Numbered from the stretch's first letter, positions 1 through 10,016 are shown. The stretch is 25,163 nt of DNA from Branchiostoma floridae (GCF_000003815.2 NW_023365716.1:1184827-1209989); one strand, 5' to 3'. Notes: a model not told the origin generated them from the sequence alone. Numbers and translations: made by a program.

Positions 1-465
1 TACAATATCAGCATATATACTCACACGAACACACACACAGTTAAATGCACACACACACACACACATCACTCGCCTTGGCTTTCTTCTCTGCTACAGCTTT
101 GGCCACCTAGAAATATAGGACATCATCATACACTCACATGTACACACACACAAACATGTGCACTTACGCACACAGGCACAGTCACACACACTCACACCAC
201 TCGCCTTGGCTTTCTTCTTTGCTACAGCTTTGGCTACCTGAAAATATATACAATATCAGCATACACTCACACACGCACGCACACACACACTCACACGCAC
301 AGTCACACACACTCACACCACGCACCTTGGCTTTCTTCTCAGCTACAGCTATGGCTACCTGGAAATATAAGACATTGTTACACACTCACACACACACTAA
401 AATACATGCACATGCACACAAACACACTCTCACACTTTGGCTTTGTTCTCTGCCAAGCACAGTTA
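1..465 (-). repeat. Exon-C-edge minisatellite, copy L
   Basis: Tandem units of about 115-130 bp. Each carries, on the minus strand, an acceptor-like 'ttccag' or 'ttttcag', a block equivalent to the first 33 nt of ACTR8 exon C (VAKAVAEKKAK) and a (CA)n-rich spacer. Block copies lie near 68-112, 198-242 and 326-362, with a decayed one near 438-465. The array begins before the window, and the exon C it should lead into lies off the left edge. Sequence 466-634 is an unrepeated intron segment that is almost identical to 12402-12582. Confidence 0.85.
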
Positions 466-634
466 GGGGCATAGTTTTAACGAATTCTAATCCTCACATC
501 CTACAAAATACAAACCTTTCAAGAAGCAACAAGAAAAGAAGGCAAAACAGCTGTGGTTTAACAGTTACCTTCTGTCAAGCACTCTGTGCCTGCAAAAGGA
601 TGTGGTTACAGGTTAGAGGTTAGAAGTGAGAGTT

Positions 635-1352
635 TATCTGCTGCTGTGTGCTAGGAGGTAGTAGTAGGTTAAGGTTAAAGGTTAAGTGTAAGAGTTTACC
701 TGCTGCTGTGTGCTCTGTGTCTGCAGGAGGTAGTGGTGGGTAAAGGTTAAAGGTTAGATGTGAGAGGTGAGGGGTTATCTGCTGCTGTGTGCTGTGTGTC
801 TGCAGGAGGTAGTGGTGGGTAAAGGTTAAAGGTTAGATGTGAGAGGTGAGGGGTTATCTGCTGCTGTGTGCTCTGTGTCTGCAGGAGGTAGTGGTGGGTA
901 AAGGTTAGAGGTTAGATGTGAAAGGTTACCTGCGCTGAGTGCTCTGTGTCTGCAGGAGGTAGTGGTGGGTTAAGGTTAAATGTGAGAGGTTACCTGCTGC
1001 TGTGTGCTCTGTGTCTGCAGGAGGCAGTGGTGGGTTAAGGTTAGAGGTTAGAGGTGAGAGGTTACCTGCTGTTGTGTGCTCTGTGTCTGCAGGAGGTAGT
1101 GGTGGGTTAAGGTTAGAGGTGAGAGGTTACCTGCTGCTGTGTGCTCTGTGTCTGCAGGAGGTAGTGGTGGGTTAAGGTTAGAGGTCAGAGGTGAGAGGTT
1201 ACCTGCTGCTGTGTGCTCTGTGTCTGCAGGAGGTAGTGGTAGGTTAAAGGTTAAAGGTTAGATGTGAAAGGTTACCTGCTGCTGTGTGCTCTGTCTGCAG
1301 GAGGTAGTGGTGGGTTAGAGTTAAAGGTTAAAGGTTAGATGTGAAAGGTTAC
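635..1352 (-). repeat. Exon-B-donor minisatellite, copy L
   Basis: About ten units of roughly 63-80 bp. Each repeats the last bases of ACTR8 exon B plus its splice donor and early intron. On the minus strand a unit reads: branch-point-like CTAAC, pyrimidine tract with 'cctcctgcag', 21 nt encoding TQSTQQQ, then 'gtaacc'. Two units (near 776 and 853) have the donor GT changed to AT. One unit near 1273 has lost 2 nt, and the leftmost is decayed. The array abuts the real exon B donor at 1352/1353. Confidence 0.9.
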
Positions 1353-1493
1353 CTGCTGCTGTGTGCTCTGTGTCTGCAGGACGTAGTGCTCATCGTGGAT
1401 ATCCTCCGGGTCACCCTGGTTCCTCAGCTGGGTGTGCACCAGGCTGCTGGCGACCAGCCCAAACAGCTGGGGGTAAAACAGACCCATGGGTGC
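1353..1493 (-). CDS. ACTR8: ACTR8-like exon B, copy L
   Basis: A 141-nt exon, open for 47 codons and phase 0 at both ends. It reads APMGLFYPQLFGLV at its start and GDPEDIHDEHYVLQTQSTQQQ at its end. From memory, human ARP8 has APMALFYPATFGIV and GDPEDPHDEHYLLATQS at this place. It belongs to the actin-fold core next to the ARP8-specific insertion. The acceptor is 'ctgcag' before GCACCC and the donor is 'gtaacc'. The exon is intact, but exon A of the same copy has a frame lesion, so this copy is probably not a functional gene. Confidence 0.85.
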
Positions 1494-1606
1494 CTGCAGG
1501 GAGTAACACAGACCCATGGGTGCCTGCAGGGAGTAACACAGACCCATGGGTGCCTGCACGGAGTAACACAGACCCATGGGTTACACGTGGGGAACAACAC
1601 ACCAAC
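1480..1606 (-). repeat. Exon-B-acceptor minisatellite, copy L
   Basis: A 30-bp unit repeated about four times. On the minus strand each unit has 'ctgcag' followed by GCACCCATGGGTCTGT, a copy of the exon B acceptor and first codons. The units translate in frame with exon B as repeated APMGLCYSLQ. Use of an upstream acceptor copy would therefore add 10 residues per unit without a frameshift. The array runs into the assembly gap at 1607. Confidence 0.85.
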
Positions 1607-2247
1607 NNNNNNNNNNNNNNNNNNNNNNNNNNNNNNNNNNNNNNNNNNNNNNNNNNNNNNNNNNNNNNNNNNNNNNNNNNNNNNNNNNNNNNNNNNNNNN
1701 NNNNNNNNNNNNNNNNNNNNNNNNNNNNNNNNNNNNNNNNNNNNNNNNNNNNNNNNNNNNNNNNNNNNNNNNNNNNNNNNNNNNNNNNNNNNNNNNNNNN
1801 NNNNNNNNNNNNNNNNNNNNNNNNNNNNNNNNNNNNNNNNNNNNNNNNNNNNNNNNNNNNNNNNNNNNNNNNNNNNNNNNNNNNNNNNNNNNNNNNNNNN
1901 NNNNNNNNNNNNNNNNNNNNNNNNNNNNNNNNNNNNNNNNNNNNNNNNNNNNNNNNNNNNNNNNNNNNNNNNNNNNNNNNNNNNNNNNNNNNNNNNNNNN
2001 NNNNNNNNNNNNNNNNNNNNNNNNNNNNNNNNNNNNNNNNNNNNNNNNNNNNNNNNNNNNNNNNNNNNNNNNNNNNNNNNNNNNNNNNNNNNNNNNNNNN
2101 NNNNNNNNNNNNNNNNNNNNNNNNNNNNNNNNNNNNNNNNNNNNNNNNNNNNNNNNNNNNNNNNNNNNNNNNNNNNNNNNNNNNNNNNNNNNNNNNNNNN
2201 NNNNNNNNNNNNNNNNNNNNNNNNNNNNNNNNNNNNNNNNNNNNNNN
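1607..2247. other. Assembly gap (641 N)
   Basis: A run of N in the intron between exons A and B of copy L. The equivalent place in copy M holds the end of the exon-B-acceptor array and the start of a (CA)-rich array, so the gap probably hides tandem repeats. Reading frames running across the N are not real. Confidence 1.
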
Positions 2248-2443
2248 GCCAGGACAGGGGGGCGAAAGGGAAGACACCGGAGGCGCGGAATCGAGGCGAA
2301 ACGCGCGAGGGAGCGCAATTCAGGGAGAAGACGGAGCCATACAGCCGAGCCAGACACCCAGGCACACGAGCCAAGGCACACAGCCAGCCGCACACCAAGG
2401 CACACACCCAGCCACACACTCAGCAGAGCAGTAAGATGGTTAC
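2248..2443 (-). other. Intron A-B remnant, GC-rich
   Basis: Intron sequence between the gap and exon A of copy L. The first part (2248-2345) is GC- and CpG-rich and has no counterpart at the same place in copy M. The second part is a short degenerate run of the CACACCCAGCCA-type repeat that is expanded in copy M. No coding potential is credible. Confidence 0.5.
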
Positions 2444-2540
2444 CTGGATGGTTTCCTCCCCTAACCGAACCTGGTAGCGCCGGCTGAACGTGTCTGGTCT
2501 CTGCACATGGGACGTCCTGACAGCGGGCACCAAACATGTC
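2444..2540 (-). pseudogene. ACTR8: ACTR8-like exon A with 1-nt insertion, copy L
   Basis: Matches exon A of copies M and R but is 97 nt rather than 96. One extra G lies in 'catgggacg' (other copies have 'catggacg'), which shifts the frame. After DMFGARCQDV the translation leaves the family sequence. The splice sites remain: acceptor 'tttcag' before GACATG, and donor 'gtaacc' after ATCCAG. The lesion marks this copy as broken, unless the extra base is a consensus error. Confidence 0.8.
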
Positions 2541-2602
2541 CTGAAACGGCAAGAAACAGCCAACGTTAGATCACATCTGGTTCAGTCATAGTACTGCTGA
2601 AA

Positions 2603-2618
2603 CAGTACACAAATTGGG
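2603..2618. other. Duplication junction ZNF/ACTR8, copy L
   Basis: Up to 2602 ('gctgaaa') the sequence matches the exon A upstream intron of copy R (to 25111). After a filler of about 15 nt the sequence becomes the CDYSAA coding part of a zinc finger. The same junction appears in copy M at 14557-14571, so both copies descend from one fusion event. Confidence 0.8.
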
Positions 2619-2958
2619 GCCGCAGAATAGTCACACTGGTCTCACGTAATTGTAGTGTTTTTCACCTGTGTGTGTTCTCGTGTGTGGCAAGTCAGATTTC
2701 CGAGCTGCAGAATAGTCACACTGATCACACTTGTGAGGTTTCTCTCCCTTGTGTGTTCTCATGTGTCGCGATAAGTCAGAATTTCTTTGTGGCCTGAAGT
2801 CACACACATTGTAGGGTTTCTTGCCAGTGTGTTTTGCTAGATGTTTGTCTAAAGAATCTTTCTGTGCAGCGGAAAAGTCACACTGGTCACAGTTTTTCAC
2901 CTATGTGTGTAGATAAGTAAATCTTCTGAGCCGTCCTGTATCCACACTCCCCACATAG
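2619..2958 (-). pseudogene. Decayed 3' zinc fingers after the ZNF-L stop
   Basis: Continues the C2H2 array in a shifted frame. It contains CDQCDFSAAQKDSLDKHLAKH, a finger that has lost its first cysteine (YNVCDF), and a HKCDQCDYSAARK finger missing normal spacing before HTRTH. It ends abruptly inside a finger at the ACTR8 junction. An upstream TAA (after HTDEKP) and a deletion in the following finger separate it from the main reading frame. Both are shared with the M copy, so they predate the duplication. Confidence 0.75.
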
Positions 2959-3764
2959 TTAGGGTTTCTCATCGGTGTGTTTTGCTAAATGTTTGTCCAA
3001 CTGGCGTTTTTGTACTGCAGAATAGTCACACTGGTCACACTTGTAGGGTTTTTCTCCTGTGTGAGTTCTCATGTGTCGGGAAAAGTCCGTTTGATAAGCC
3101 GTCCTGTACCCACATTTATCACACATGAAGGGTTTCTCACCCGTGTGTTTTGTAAGATGTTGATCCAAGTGCCTTTTCTGTGCTGCAGAATAGTCACACT
3201 GGTCACACTTGTATGGTCTGTCTCCTGTGTGGGTCATCATATGTAGGTTTAAGTGTGACCTTCTAGCTGTCCTAAACCCACACTCGTTGCACACGAAGCG
3301 TTTATCACCAGTATGTTTCGCTTGATGGCGGTTTAACCCGCTTTTCCGTGCAGCAGCATAGTCGCAGTGGTCACATTTGTAGGGTTTCTCACCTGTGTGG
3401 GTTCTCATATGTTTGGCTAAGTTGGACGTGTTTGCAGTCATGAACCCGCACTCAGAACACATGTAGGGTTTCTCACCTGTATGGTTTGCTCGATGGTTGT
3501 TCAAATCATATTTCTGTGCTGCAGAATAGTCACACTGGTCACACTTGTAGGGTTTTTCTCCTGTGTGGGTTCTCATGTGTCTGGCTAAAGTCATGTTATA
3601 AGCTGTCCTGTACCCACACTCCCCACACACGAAGGGTTTATCTCCAGTGTGTTTTGCTCGGTGTTGCTTCAAAGCAGTTTTCCATGCTGCAGAATAGTCG
3701 CACTGGTCACATTTGTACGGTCTTTCCCCTGTGTGGATTCTCATATGGATGGATAAGGTAGCCT
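2959..3764 (-). pseudogene. ZNF-L, C-terminal finger block
   Basis: Carries about nine C2H2 fingers, from the MRIHTGERPYKC linker to LAKHTDEKP and a TAA stop. It is nearly identical to the last nine fingers of ZNF-M (14913 onward). Fingers alternate between the CDQCDYSAA and CGECGYRTA types, joined by HTGEKP linkers. Upstream it is cut at about 3764 by the inserted sequence 3765-5893, so it is separated from its own N-terminal part at 5894-6972. Without splicing out of the insertion this is a broken gene. Confidence 0.85.
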
Positions 3765-3765
3765 T

Positions 3766-4431
3766 ATGGTTCCGGTTCGGAGTTTTTTTTACGAATCGTG
3801 GCCGATTTGACTGTCTCTGAAAAAAGCACTAGCGCTTCTCAAAACATCGTTTTTCGGACAATTCAATGTTTCCGATACAAAAGGGTGCCTTGTCGCTGAC
3901 CGACAGACTCATTTGACATTTTCTGTAGAAGTGTTATTTTTGGTAAAAAACATCAAAAATATAAGCTTTTCACCCAAAAATTGCTAATTTAGGGCCATTC
4001 TTTACAGGCCGCTACACGGTAAAAATGAGTTTTCCTGGGATAATGACTAATATGGCAATGAAGGTCAAGACTTCTTCTGTATACTGAGTAAAAAGGAAAA
4101 AAAGTTATCCGATACGTTTTCCGTGAGCTCCGATGACGCTAAAACACCCAAAACGCATATAGAACGCACGATCTGGGTAATCAGGCGACGAAACGCTTTA
4201 CCGCTATCGCGCGCACTAATACCAGGAAGTGTTCGCCGCACGATCAAATCTCCGACACCATAAATCCCTACGAACAACAAGCATTTGCAGAGGTATAAAA
4301 GATTATACATTGCTAAAGCGATAGCCGGAAAATCTAGAGCCAAAACTATAGAGACAACCCCTAATTTGCGTCTTATTTTTAGGGACTACTTCGATATCTG
4401 GTCACTTGAAATTCCGAACCGGAACCTTAAT
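3766..4431. mobile_element. Putative MITE with terminal inverted repeats
   Basis: Starts with 'ggttccggttcggag' and ends with its near-perfect inverse 'ttccgaaccggaacc'. It is about 665 bp and has no credible transposase. A TTAT on the left and a TTAA on the right could be a degenerate 4-bp target duplication. The superfamily is uncertain. Confidence 0.5.
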
Positions 4432-5556
4432 TTGCATATTCTGTCATAAAATTTCATTCCGGGCTTCCAAAAGATTCCATCTACCATATATCCAAATTTT
4501 ACTTCACTGCGATGATGACTTTCCCGACAGGACACGCCCAAAGTCATGTACAAAATACAGTGCTTCAACGGCTTTTTCCTATGATACAAGCCTATGGTAG
4601 AACAAAGGCATTACGTCACAAAGGGGCAATAAAAATCCGAGTTGCTAGGACATTGCTTTACTCAAAACCTACAAAACAGATATAGAAATCTTCACGCGTC
4701 CGTGGCCAACAAAACCTGTGCCTTTCCCGTCGTTTCCGGGCCACGTATTCGTAAGAAACCTTCTAAATTCGAATATGAGGATTACGTCACGTCTGTGACG
4801 TCAGAGCAACCTGCTTGACAACCGTGTGGAATTGCGTTTTAGTTCGTCACACTTGATTGCAATGATGAAAATCGCAGATTTTGACATCAGATGATAGCCC
4901 AGGATTTGCGCTTTCAAAATCAAAGTCATCCGACATCGGATTTTGTGGAATTCGGCCGTGAATGTCCTCTTAAGAAACGTAATGCCAACCAAATGTATGA
5001 AATACTCGATTCTGCCACCATTCAAAACACAATATCGGTGAAATTGACGAAGAAGGAAGCGGGTCGCGATAAACCGGTCCCTAGGGAATTGTAGAGAACC
5101 TGTCAGAGTACTTTTTGATACCACCAAGGAGAAAAAAAGGGCAGGCGTCTGGCAGCAGGGAACTTAACATTAGATAACCCAGTTTCCTCTTAAATAGTAC
5201 TTAATTCACCAAAATTTTGTGGAATATCCCGATTTAAGCAAAAGTTTGAAGACTCAAATTCAGTGATTGACTGACATCCAACAAGATCGTTTTGAAAGCG
5301 ATAAAATGAAAAGTTTACAAGCGAGGAAGGCCTGAACTTGACATTGCATGCCGTGTCGGGGGGGGGGGGGGCGTAATGGGGGAGGGGGGCGCCAAGGGCC
5401 CGACATAGATGATATCGGGTTTGGACCGCAAACAAGCAAAATTATGGGATTTTTTCGCGTAATATTGTAGCTGTGAATAAATATATTAATATGCATTCCT
5501 TTGACGCCATCTGTGACGTCATTAATTAAAATTGTATGGGTTATTAAGGTTCCGGT

Positions 5557-5880
5557 NNNNNNNNNNNNNNNNNNNNNNNNNNNNNNNNNNNNNNNNNNNN
5601 NNNNNNNNNNNNNNNNNNNNNNNNNNNNNNNNNNNNNNNNNNNNNNNNNNNNNNNNNNNNNNNNNNNNNNNNNNNNNNNNNNNNNNNNNNNNNNNNNNNN
5701 NNNNNNNNNNNNNNNNNNNNNNNNNNNNNNNNNNNNNNNNNNNNNNNNNNNNNNNNNNNNNNNNNNNNNNNNNNNNNNNNNNNNNNNNNNNNNNNNNNNN
5801 NNNNNNNNNNNNNNNNNNNNNNNNNNNNNNNNNNNNNNNNNNNNNNNNNNNNNNNNNNNNNNNNNNNNNNNNNNNNNNNN
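5557..5880. other. Assembly gap (324 N)
   Basis: A run of N inside the insertion in ZNF-L. It hides the right end of the inserted sequence. The frames crossing it on both strands have no meaning. Confidence 1.
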
Positions 5881-5893
5881 ACTGCTTCTTAAA

Positions 5894-6972
5894 ATAAGGT
5901 GTTTGCGCAAGGTGGAGTTGCTTGCTGCAAAGTAGTCGCACTGGTCACACTTGTAGGGTTTTTCTCCAGTGTGGGTTCTCACATGGATAGTTAGGAGAGA
6001 CTTTTGAGTCGTCCTGTAATCACACTTCTCACACATGTAATGGTTTTCACTGCTGTGCTTCTTATAGTGTTGGTTCAAAGCAGATTTGTTTGTATAGGCC
6101 TTATCGCACTGGTCACATTTGTAGGTTCTTTCTGTTGCTGTATGAGTTCTTTCATGCTGGGTCAAGCCATACTTCCAAGCTGTCCTGTAACCACACTCCC
6201 CGCACATGTAGGGCTTGTCAGCGGTGTGCTTTACTAATACATGCTGGTCCAAACTGCATTTATCTGCAGTGGAATAGTCACAGTGTTCACATTTGTGAGG
6301 TTTTACTCCTGTATGGCGTTTCATATGTCGGTATAAGCCAGATTTAAAGGATGACCTGTACCCACACTCCCCACACATGTAGGGTTTCTCACCAGTGTGT
6401 TTGGCTATATGTTGGTCCAAGGTACATTTCAACGCAGCAGCATAGTCGCACTGGTCACACTTGTAGGGTTTTTTCTCTCCTGAGTGAACTTTTATGTGTT
6501 TGGATAAGGTAGACTCATCAGCTGTCCTATATCCACACTTCTCACACCTGTAGGGTTTCTCACCAGTGTTTCTGATCACAGGACTTCCAATAGTCTGGAC
6601 TGGGGTTACCATATTCTGGACTGGAGTTACCATACTCTGGACTGGGATTATTATAGTCTGAACTGGGACTATCATAGTCTGGACTGGGATAAGGGACCAT
6701 GGTACAAGGACTAGGGTACTTCCCACATTGCCTCTGCTCTCCTGTACCTGTGAGGTTGATGTGTTGTCAGGTTGGGGAAAGTTCACATCACACGTTTTCT
6801 GCTGTAGGCCCATGTCTGTTGTCTGGGTCTCCCTGCTGTCACTCTCCTTCCCAGGGTGTTCAGTACAGTCCATCTCCTTCCCAGGATGTTCCGTCTCCTT
6901 TCCAGGATGGTCCATCTCTTTCCCAGGATGTCCGCACACAGTTGTAGAATGTTCACAGCTGGAATCTTCCAT
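5894..6972 (-). pseudogene. ZNF-L, N-terminal part
   Basis: Begins at ATG 6972 (MEDSSCEHS), chosen because a strong 3' splice site ('gcttcccacag') sits just upstream at about 6980. It encodes an acidic and polar N-terminus with HPGKEMD-type repeats, a hydrophobic stretch of PVQ-type heptads, and then seven and a half C2H2 fingers up to STLRKHL, where the insertion begins. It matches ZNF-M residues 1 to about 350 and has four extra residues near position 10. The frame then runs into non-homologous sequence (ILRSS). The gene is interrupted, so at most a truncated protein would result. Confidence 0.85.
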
Positions 6973-8435
6973 TTCTGCTCTGTGGGAAGCAATGACAGAC
7001 AAATCATATAACTTATAAGCCCTATCACAGAGATCAGGACGCATGTCCGGCGACAGGAATTCTAGGTACTTAGTAATATGTCAAAGGTAAAGGCCCCGAA
7101 ATTGAAAACAGTCCTTGTCTTGACCAGTTTGATTTGCATAGCAACGTCCTGACGGATTTTGTTTTCTTTTTTCACATTTGACAGATTGCCTAGGATTAGT
7201 TGACCAATCAGAACTGATGACCCCATTTAATGTTGGTTATGACAACGTAACACATGGAAAATCATCAACAACCATGCATTAAATAGTTTCATTAACAACC
7301 GGTTGTTAATGACTTTTGAAAGTTTGAACCAATCAGAAGGACAGACACACAGGACTCTGACCTATCAGAATGAGAGATATATGAATCAGAATAGCACAGA
7401 GTATGGAGGAAAGATCAGACCCAGGAGGGAGGAATGATCATGAATACAGTACAGTAAAAGTTTGAAAAGGCTGACATGCCAAGACGACAATGTTTTGAAT
7501 GTTTTCTGTGGAAATTTTGGTTTCAAAATGCAATATGTAATCTCCCTATGTACCAAAGAACAAATGGGAATTTTCAGAACTTCTTGAAAGGAATTCACAC
7601 GTATAGTACCAAGGATCTATGCGTCATACAGGAGTTTGCAAGTTTGTGTAGGCTATATGATAATAACGTTAATGACCCGCCTATTCCTCCGTGTACATGG
7701 TGTCATCACACCTGGTCCTTTGCTATAACCACCGAATTAAACCACCGAGTGTGTGAAAGGATCAGGCATTATCACACCATATACACCTCGGGCAGGTCAT
7801 TAACCCTCAATTATTCCATTTATCTTGCAAAGTACAGTGCATTACTCTAACCAAGGATGCTATATAACGTCCTTGCTCTAACATTCAGATAAATATAGAA
7901 TTTTCAATACAAAACAGTGTACTAGTATTCCACGTCACAAGTACCCGACCAACCGCGGGTAGGATCGCCTGAAGGGTGGAGGGTGATTCGACCTGCAGGA
8001 GGGCTGGGACCGAGGGTGATATGGAATACACCCTGTTGTTTTCTATGTATGTCAACCCCACTTAATTCAGTACGAAATGCGCCTGAAGTCGAGAAAATAT
8101 GGCGTCCTTGAACAAGTTGTAACAGCAAAGGTTCCAAATCAGATATAATAGTTTTATTTTGTATATATTCACCGGCCACATGACGAAAACAGTACACAAT
8201 ACTGCCGAACCTCAGGAATATATAATTTGTAGGTTATGGCAAACAACACGTAAACAGCCCCCCTCCCATAATTGAGTAGTCTACGGCTGACTTCATACCG
8301 GTGGACAGTACTTGTACGTTGCGCAAATCTATCAACCCCTGATGCATTTTTTCTCATCATACCGAAACACAGAACTAATATTTTACGACAAGAGGAGGCA
8401 AAACCGGGTTAAATTCATGAAACGAGACGAAAACA
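6973..8435 (-). other. ZNF-L upstream intron or 5' non-coding region
   Basis: The 3' splice acceptor near 6980 and the promoter-like block at 8436-8480 suggest that this 1.4 kb is the first intron plus 5' untranslated exon of ZNF-L. It aligns with 16850-18750 of the other unit, which carries two extra small transposons. Several CCAAT/ATTGG-like motifs lie around 7200-7370. I see no protein gene here. Confidence 0.5.
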
Positions 8436-8480
8436 AACCTCTTTGTTCCGGACGTAACGGCCGCCGCCATGTTTCTTCTC
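8436..8480 (-). promoter_or_regulatory. YY1/ETS-type promoter motif block, ZNF-L
   Basis: On the minus strand the sequence reads AAACATGGCGGCGGCC, fitting the YY1 element (AANATGGCGGC), followed by TTACGTCCGGAAC, which contains an ETS core CCGGAA next to a CRE-like half site. This CpG-rich block is conserved in the other unit (18750-18795) with a partly changed spacer. Position and strand suit a TATA-less promoter for the zinc-finger gene. The ATG in the motif could also open a short leader peptide starting MAAA. Confidence 0.5.
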
Positions 8481-9069
8481 AGTTGAATGACCTCACGTTG
8501 ACCTGTAGTCTCATACCGCAGTTCACGGTTTAGCTCTCACACCGAAGTTCCCTGAGGTACAGTGTTCAGCAGGCTTTTCTCATTTGCGGGAGTTGGGCTT
8601 TTTAAGTTGTCAGAGGAGCCAGAATAAGGGTTAAAACCTATATAGGATTGTTTTCTTTAAATCCTACATTTATTTACCTATTTATAAATCTTGAATATAA
8701 TAATCTTTATTGCATGTTCTGATAGGCTAAATGCACAAATGACCCCACGTGGTCTAATGGATGAAAAGGAATAAAGAATAACAACTTAACTTCTACAGTA
8801 GTTTCAGCTAGACTAATGGAGAATGGTCTAAAATATCATGTATATCTAAACATCATAAAACTATTTTCTTCTCTCTTTTTGAATATAAGGAGAAGAGAGA
8901 AAAACTCCATAACAATGACTGTCATGAAGGTCATACTTAGTGTAGTTGTAGTTATATGACACAGGGAAATCTGCTTGGATACTATAATTTAGGTATAAAC
9001 TGCATGTATTTAGTAACATGTATGTTCTAATTATAAAAAAAAGATCACCATCCAAACTTTTATCTATTA
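8481..9069. other. AT-rich intergenic stretch
   Basis: Lies between the ZNF-L promoter block and the poly(A) signal facing it from ACTR8 copy M. It is AT-rich with no open frame of note. The equivalent of the other unit (18800-19450) is longer because of a transposon insertion and a TA/CA microsatellite. Nothing functional is recognised. Confidence 0.5.
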
Positions 9070-9075
9070 TTTATT
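9070..9075 (-). terminator. Poly(A) signal, ACTR8 copy M
   Basis: TTTATT on the plus strand is AATAAA on the minus strand, about 800 nt downstream of the exon E stop. The same signal and context ('ttatttattggtt') are conserved at 19451-19456 for copy R. No AATAAA was noticed closer to the stop. Confidence 0.6.
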
Positions 9076-9282
9076 GGTTTGGGTCTTCAGGCTGGCCATT
9101 TGCACAGGATCAGCACAGTTCAGTCGCACAACCTCTCGCTGCCAGGGGCTGACTGGGCCTCCTCTAAAGGCCCAATAATCGTGATCATGGCCATTCATCT
9201 ATTAGCTCAGATACCAGTCTTTTTCCCTAGAACCATCATTGCCACCCAGCACTGTAGGAGCATCCTCCTTTAAACCGTGCTT

Positions 9283-9463
9283 AAGCCCCTTTTACAAATC
9301 AAGAATTTAGCTCGGCCGTGTCGTCAGCGAGCTCTAAATTATAAGAAGGCATGACCCTGATGCGGACGAAGAAACTCTGCCATTTGTTCGTAGGCATCAG
9401 GTTCATGCCTCCTCGTAATTTAGAGCTCAGCCGAGCTAAATTCTTGATTTGTAAAGGGGGCTT
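9283..9463. repeat. Fold-back inverted repeat in ACTR8-M 3' UTR
   Basis: Imperfect inverted repeat whose outer ends read AAGCCCC and GGGGGCTT, with arms of about 70-84 nt around a short loop. The right arm has lost about 14 nt compared with the copy at 19662-19851. It resembles a fold-back MITE. Transcribed as 3' UTR it would form a long RNA hairpin. Confidence 0.8.
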
Positions 9464-9639
9464 TACAGCTAGATGTGCAAATGTTAGGTGTTGTTCGGTA
9501 TACCCTGTCATCAATAGACAGCTTCCAGAAGCACTGTGTGTGACAGTGTACATGATATCTACCAAAAGATTCACTTCCAGCCGTGCCTCTATCTTTATTG
9601 TAAAAACTGTTCTATTTTATTTCTTTTATATACATGTTC

Positions 9640-9872
9640 ATTTGGGCCACCAGACAAATGGTGACCACTTCTCGTTGGCTACCAGACATTAATAACAGCT
9701 CTTTTCCATTGGCTACCAGACGAAAGATGACCATTTCCCGTTGGCTACCAGACAAAAGATGACCATTTCCTGTTGGCTACCAGTCGAAAGACGACCATTT
9801 CCCATTGGCTGCCATACGAATGATGACCCCTTTCCGTTGGCTCCCAGACAAACACCGACACATTCCCGTTGG
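9640..9872 (-). repeat. Stop-codon minisatellite, copy M
   Basis: Units of 32 bp start with TTGGCTACCAGAC on the plus strand at 9675, 9709, 9741, 9773, 9805, 9837 and 9869. The last unit is the real end of the gene. On the minus strand the unit contains TTCGTCTGGTAG, i.e. the terminal codons FVW and the TAG stop. The first interval is 34 bp and all the rest are exactly 32. Two units (9805, 9837) have lost the stop triplet. Confidence 0.9.
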
Positions 9873-10016
9873 CTACCAGACGAACGGCGACCTCTCCCTG
9901 AGTATCCTGATGCCGAACTTTCTCCACTCGCGCTGCCCGACCCACAGCTCCTGTGTCGTGTCCAGACAGGCTAACACTGCTGCTCCCTTCCAGCACACCA
10001 TCTGGGGGTCCTGGTC
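9873..10016 (-). CDS. ACTR8: ACTR8-like terminal exon E, copy M
   Basis: A 144-nt final coding exon of 47 codons plus stop. It contains WKGAAVLACLDTTQELW and ends RERSPFVW. From memory, human ARP8 ends WKGGAVLACLDTTQELW ... RERAAFVW, so this is the true C-terminus of the family. It forms part of the actin fold near the nucleotide cleft. The acceptor is 'tttccag' before GACCAG. It joins in frame to exon D (ITRPK then DQDPQMV). Intact. Confidence 0.92.
   Translation of the reverse strand, partial: DQDPQMVCWKGAAVLACLDTTQELWVGQREWRKFGIRILRERSPFVW

Larger units (their letters stand above)
3765..5893. mobile_element. Insertion interrupting ZNF-L, with inverted repeats
   Basis: About 2.1 kb (including 324 N) replaces about 80 bp of finger coding sequence present in ZNF-M near 15700-15778. 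A motif GGTTCCGGTTCGGA lies at about 3769, its reverse complement at about 4415-4428, and a third direct copy at 5548-5556 runs into the gap. The flanks are TTAT/TTAA-like. This suggests one or two non-autonomous DNA elements of the same family. The open frames at 4065-4343 and 4801-5127 resemble no family I recognise and I do not call them genes. A 12-G run lies near 5360. Confidence 0.6.

Noticed and set aside
600-1390. CRISPR-like spacing in the exon-B-donor array
   Set aside because: The units are a continuous tandem repeat without unique spacers, in a eukaryotic intron.
1341-2552. Frames of about 290-380 codons spanning 1341-2552
   Set aside because: They are mostly N. The only real coding content is exons A and B of the ACTR8-like copy on the minus strand.
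2989-3761. Plus-strand frames opposite the zinc fingers, here and at 14943-16234
   Set aside because: They are antisense shadows of the periodic finger code.
4065-5127. Candidate small proteins in the inserted sequence (4065-4343 and 4801-5127)
   Set aside because: They show no recognisable domain and no conservation in the other unit, and random AT-rich DNA would give frames of this length.
5260-7044. A 594-codon zinc-finger frame continuing through the N gap to 5260
   Set aside because: After STLRKHL the homology to ZNF-M ends and the frame passes through N and unrelated sequence. Only the part from 6972 to about 5894 is zinc-finger coding.
7476-7850. A 124-codon plus-strand frame in the ZNF-L upstream region
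   Set aside because: The other unit (17380-17760) does not keep it open through its small indels, and no family is recognised.
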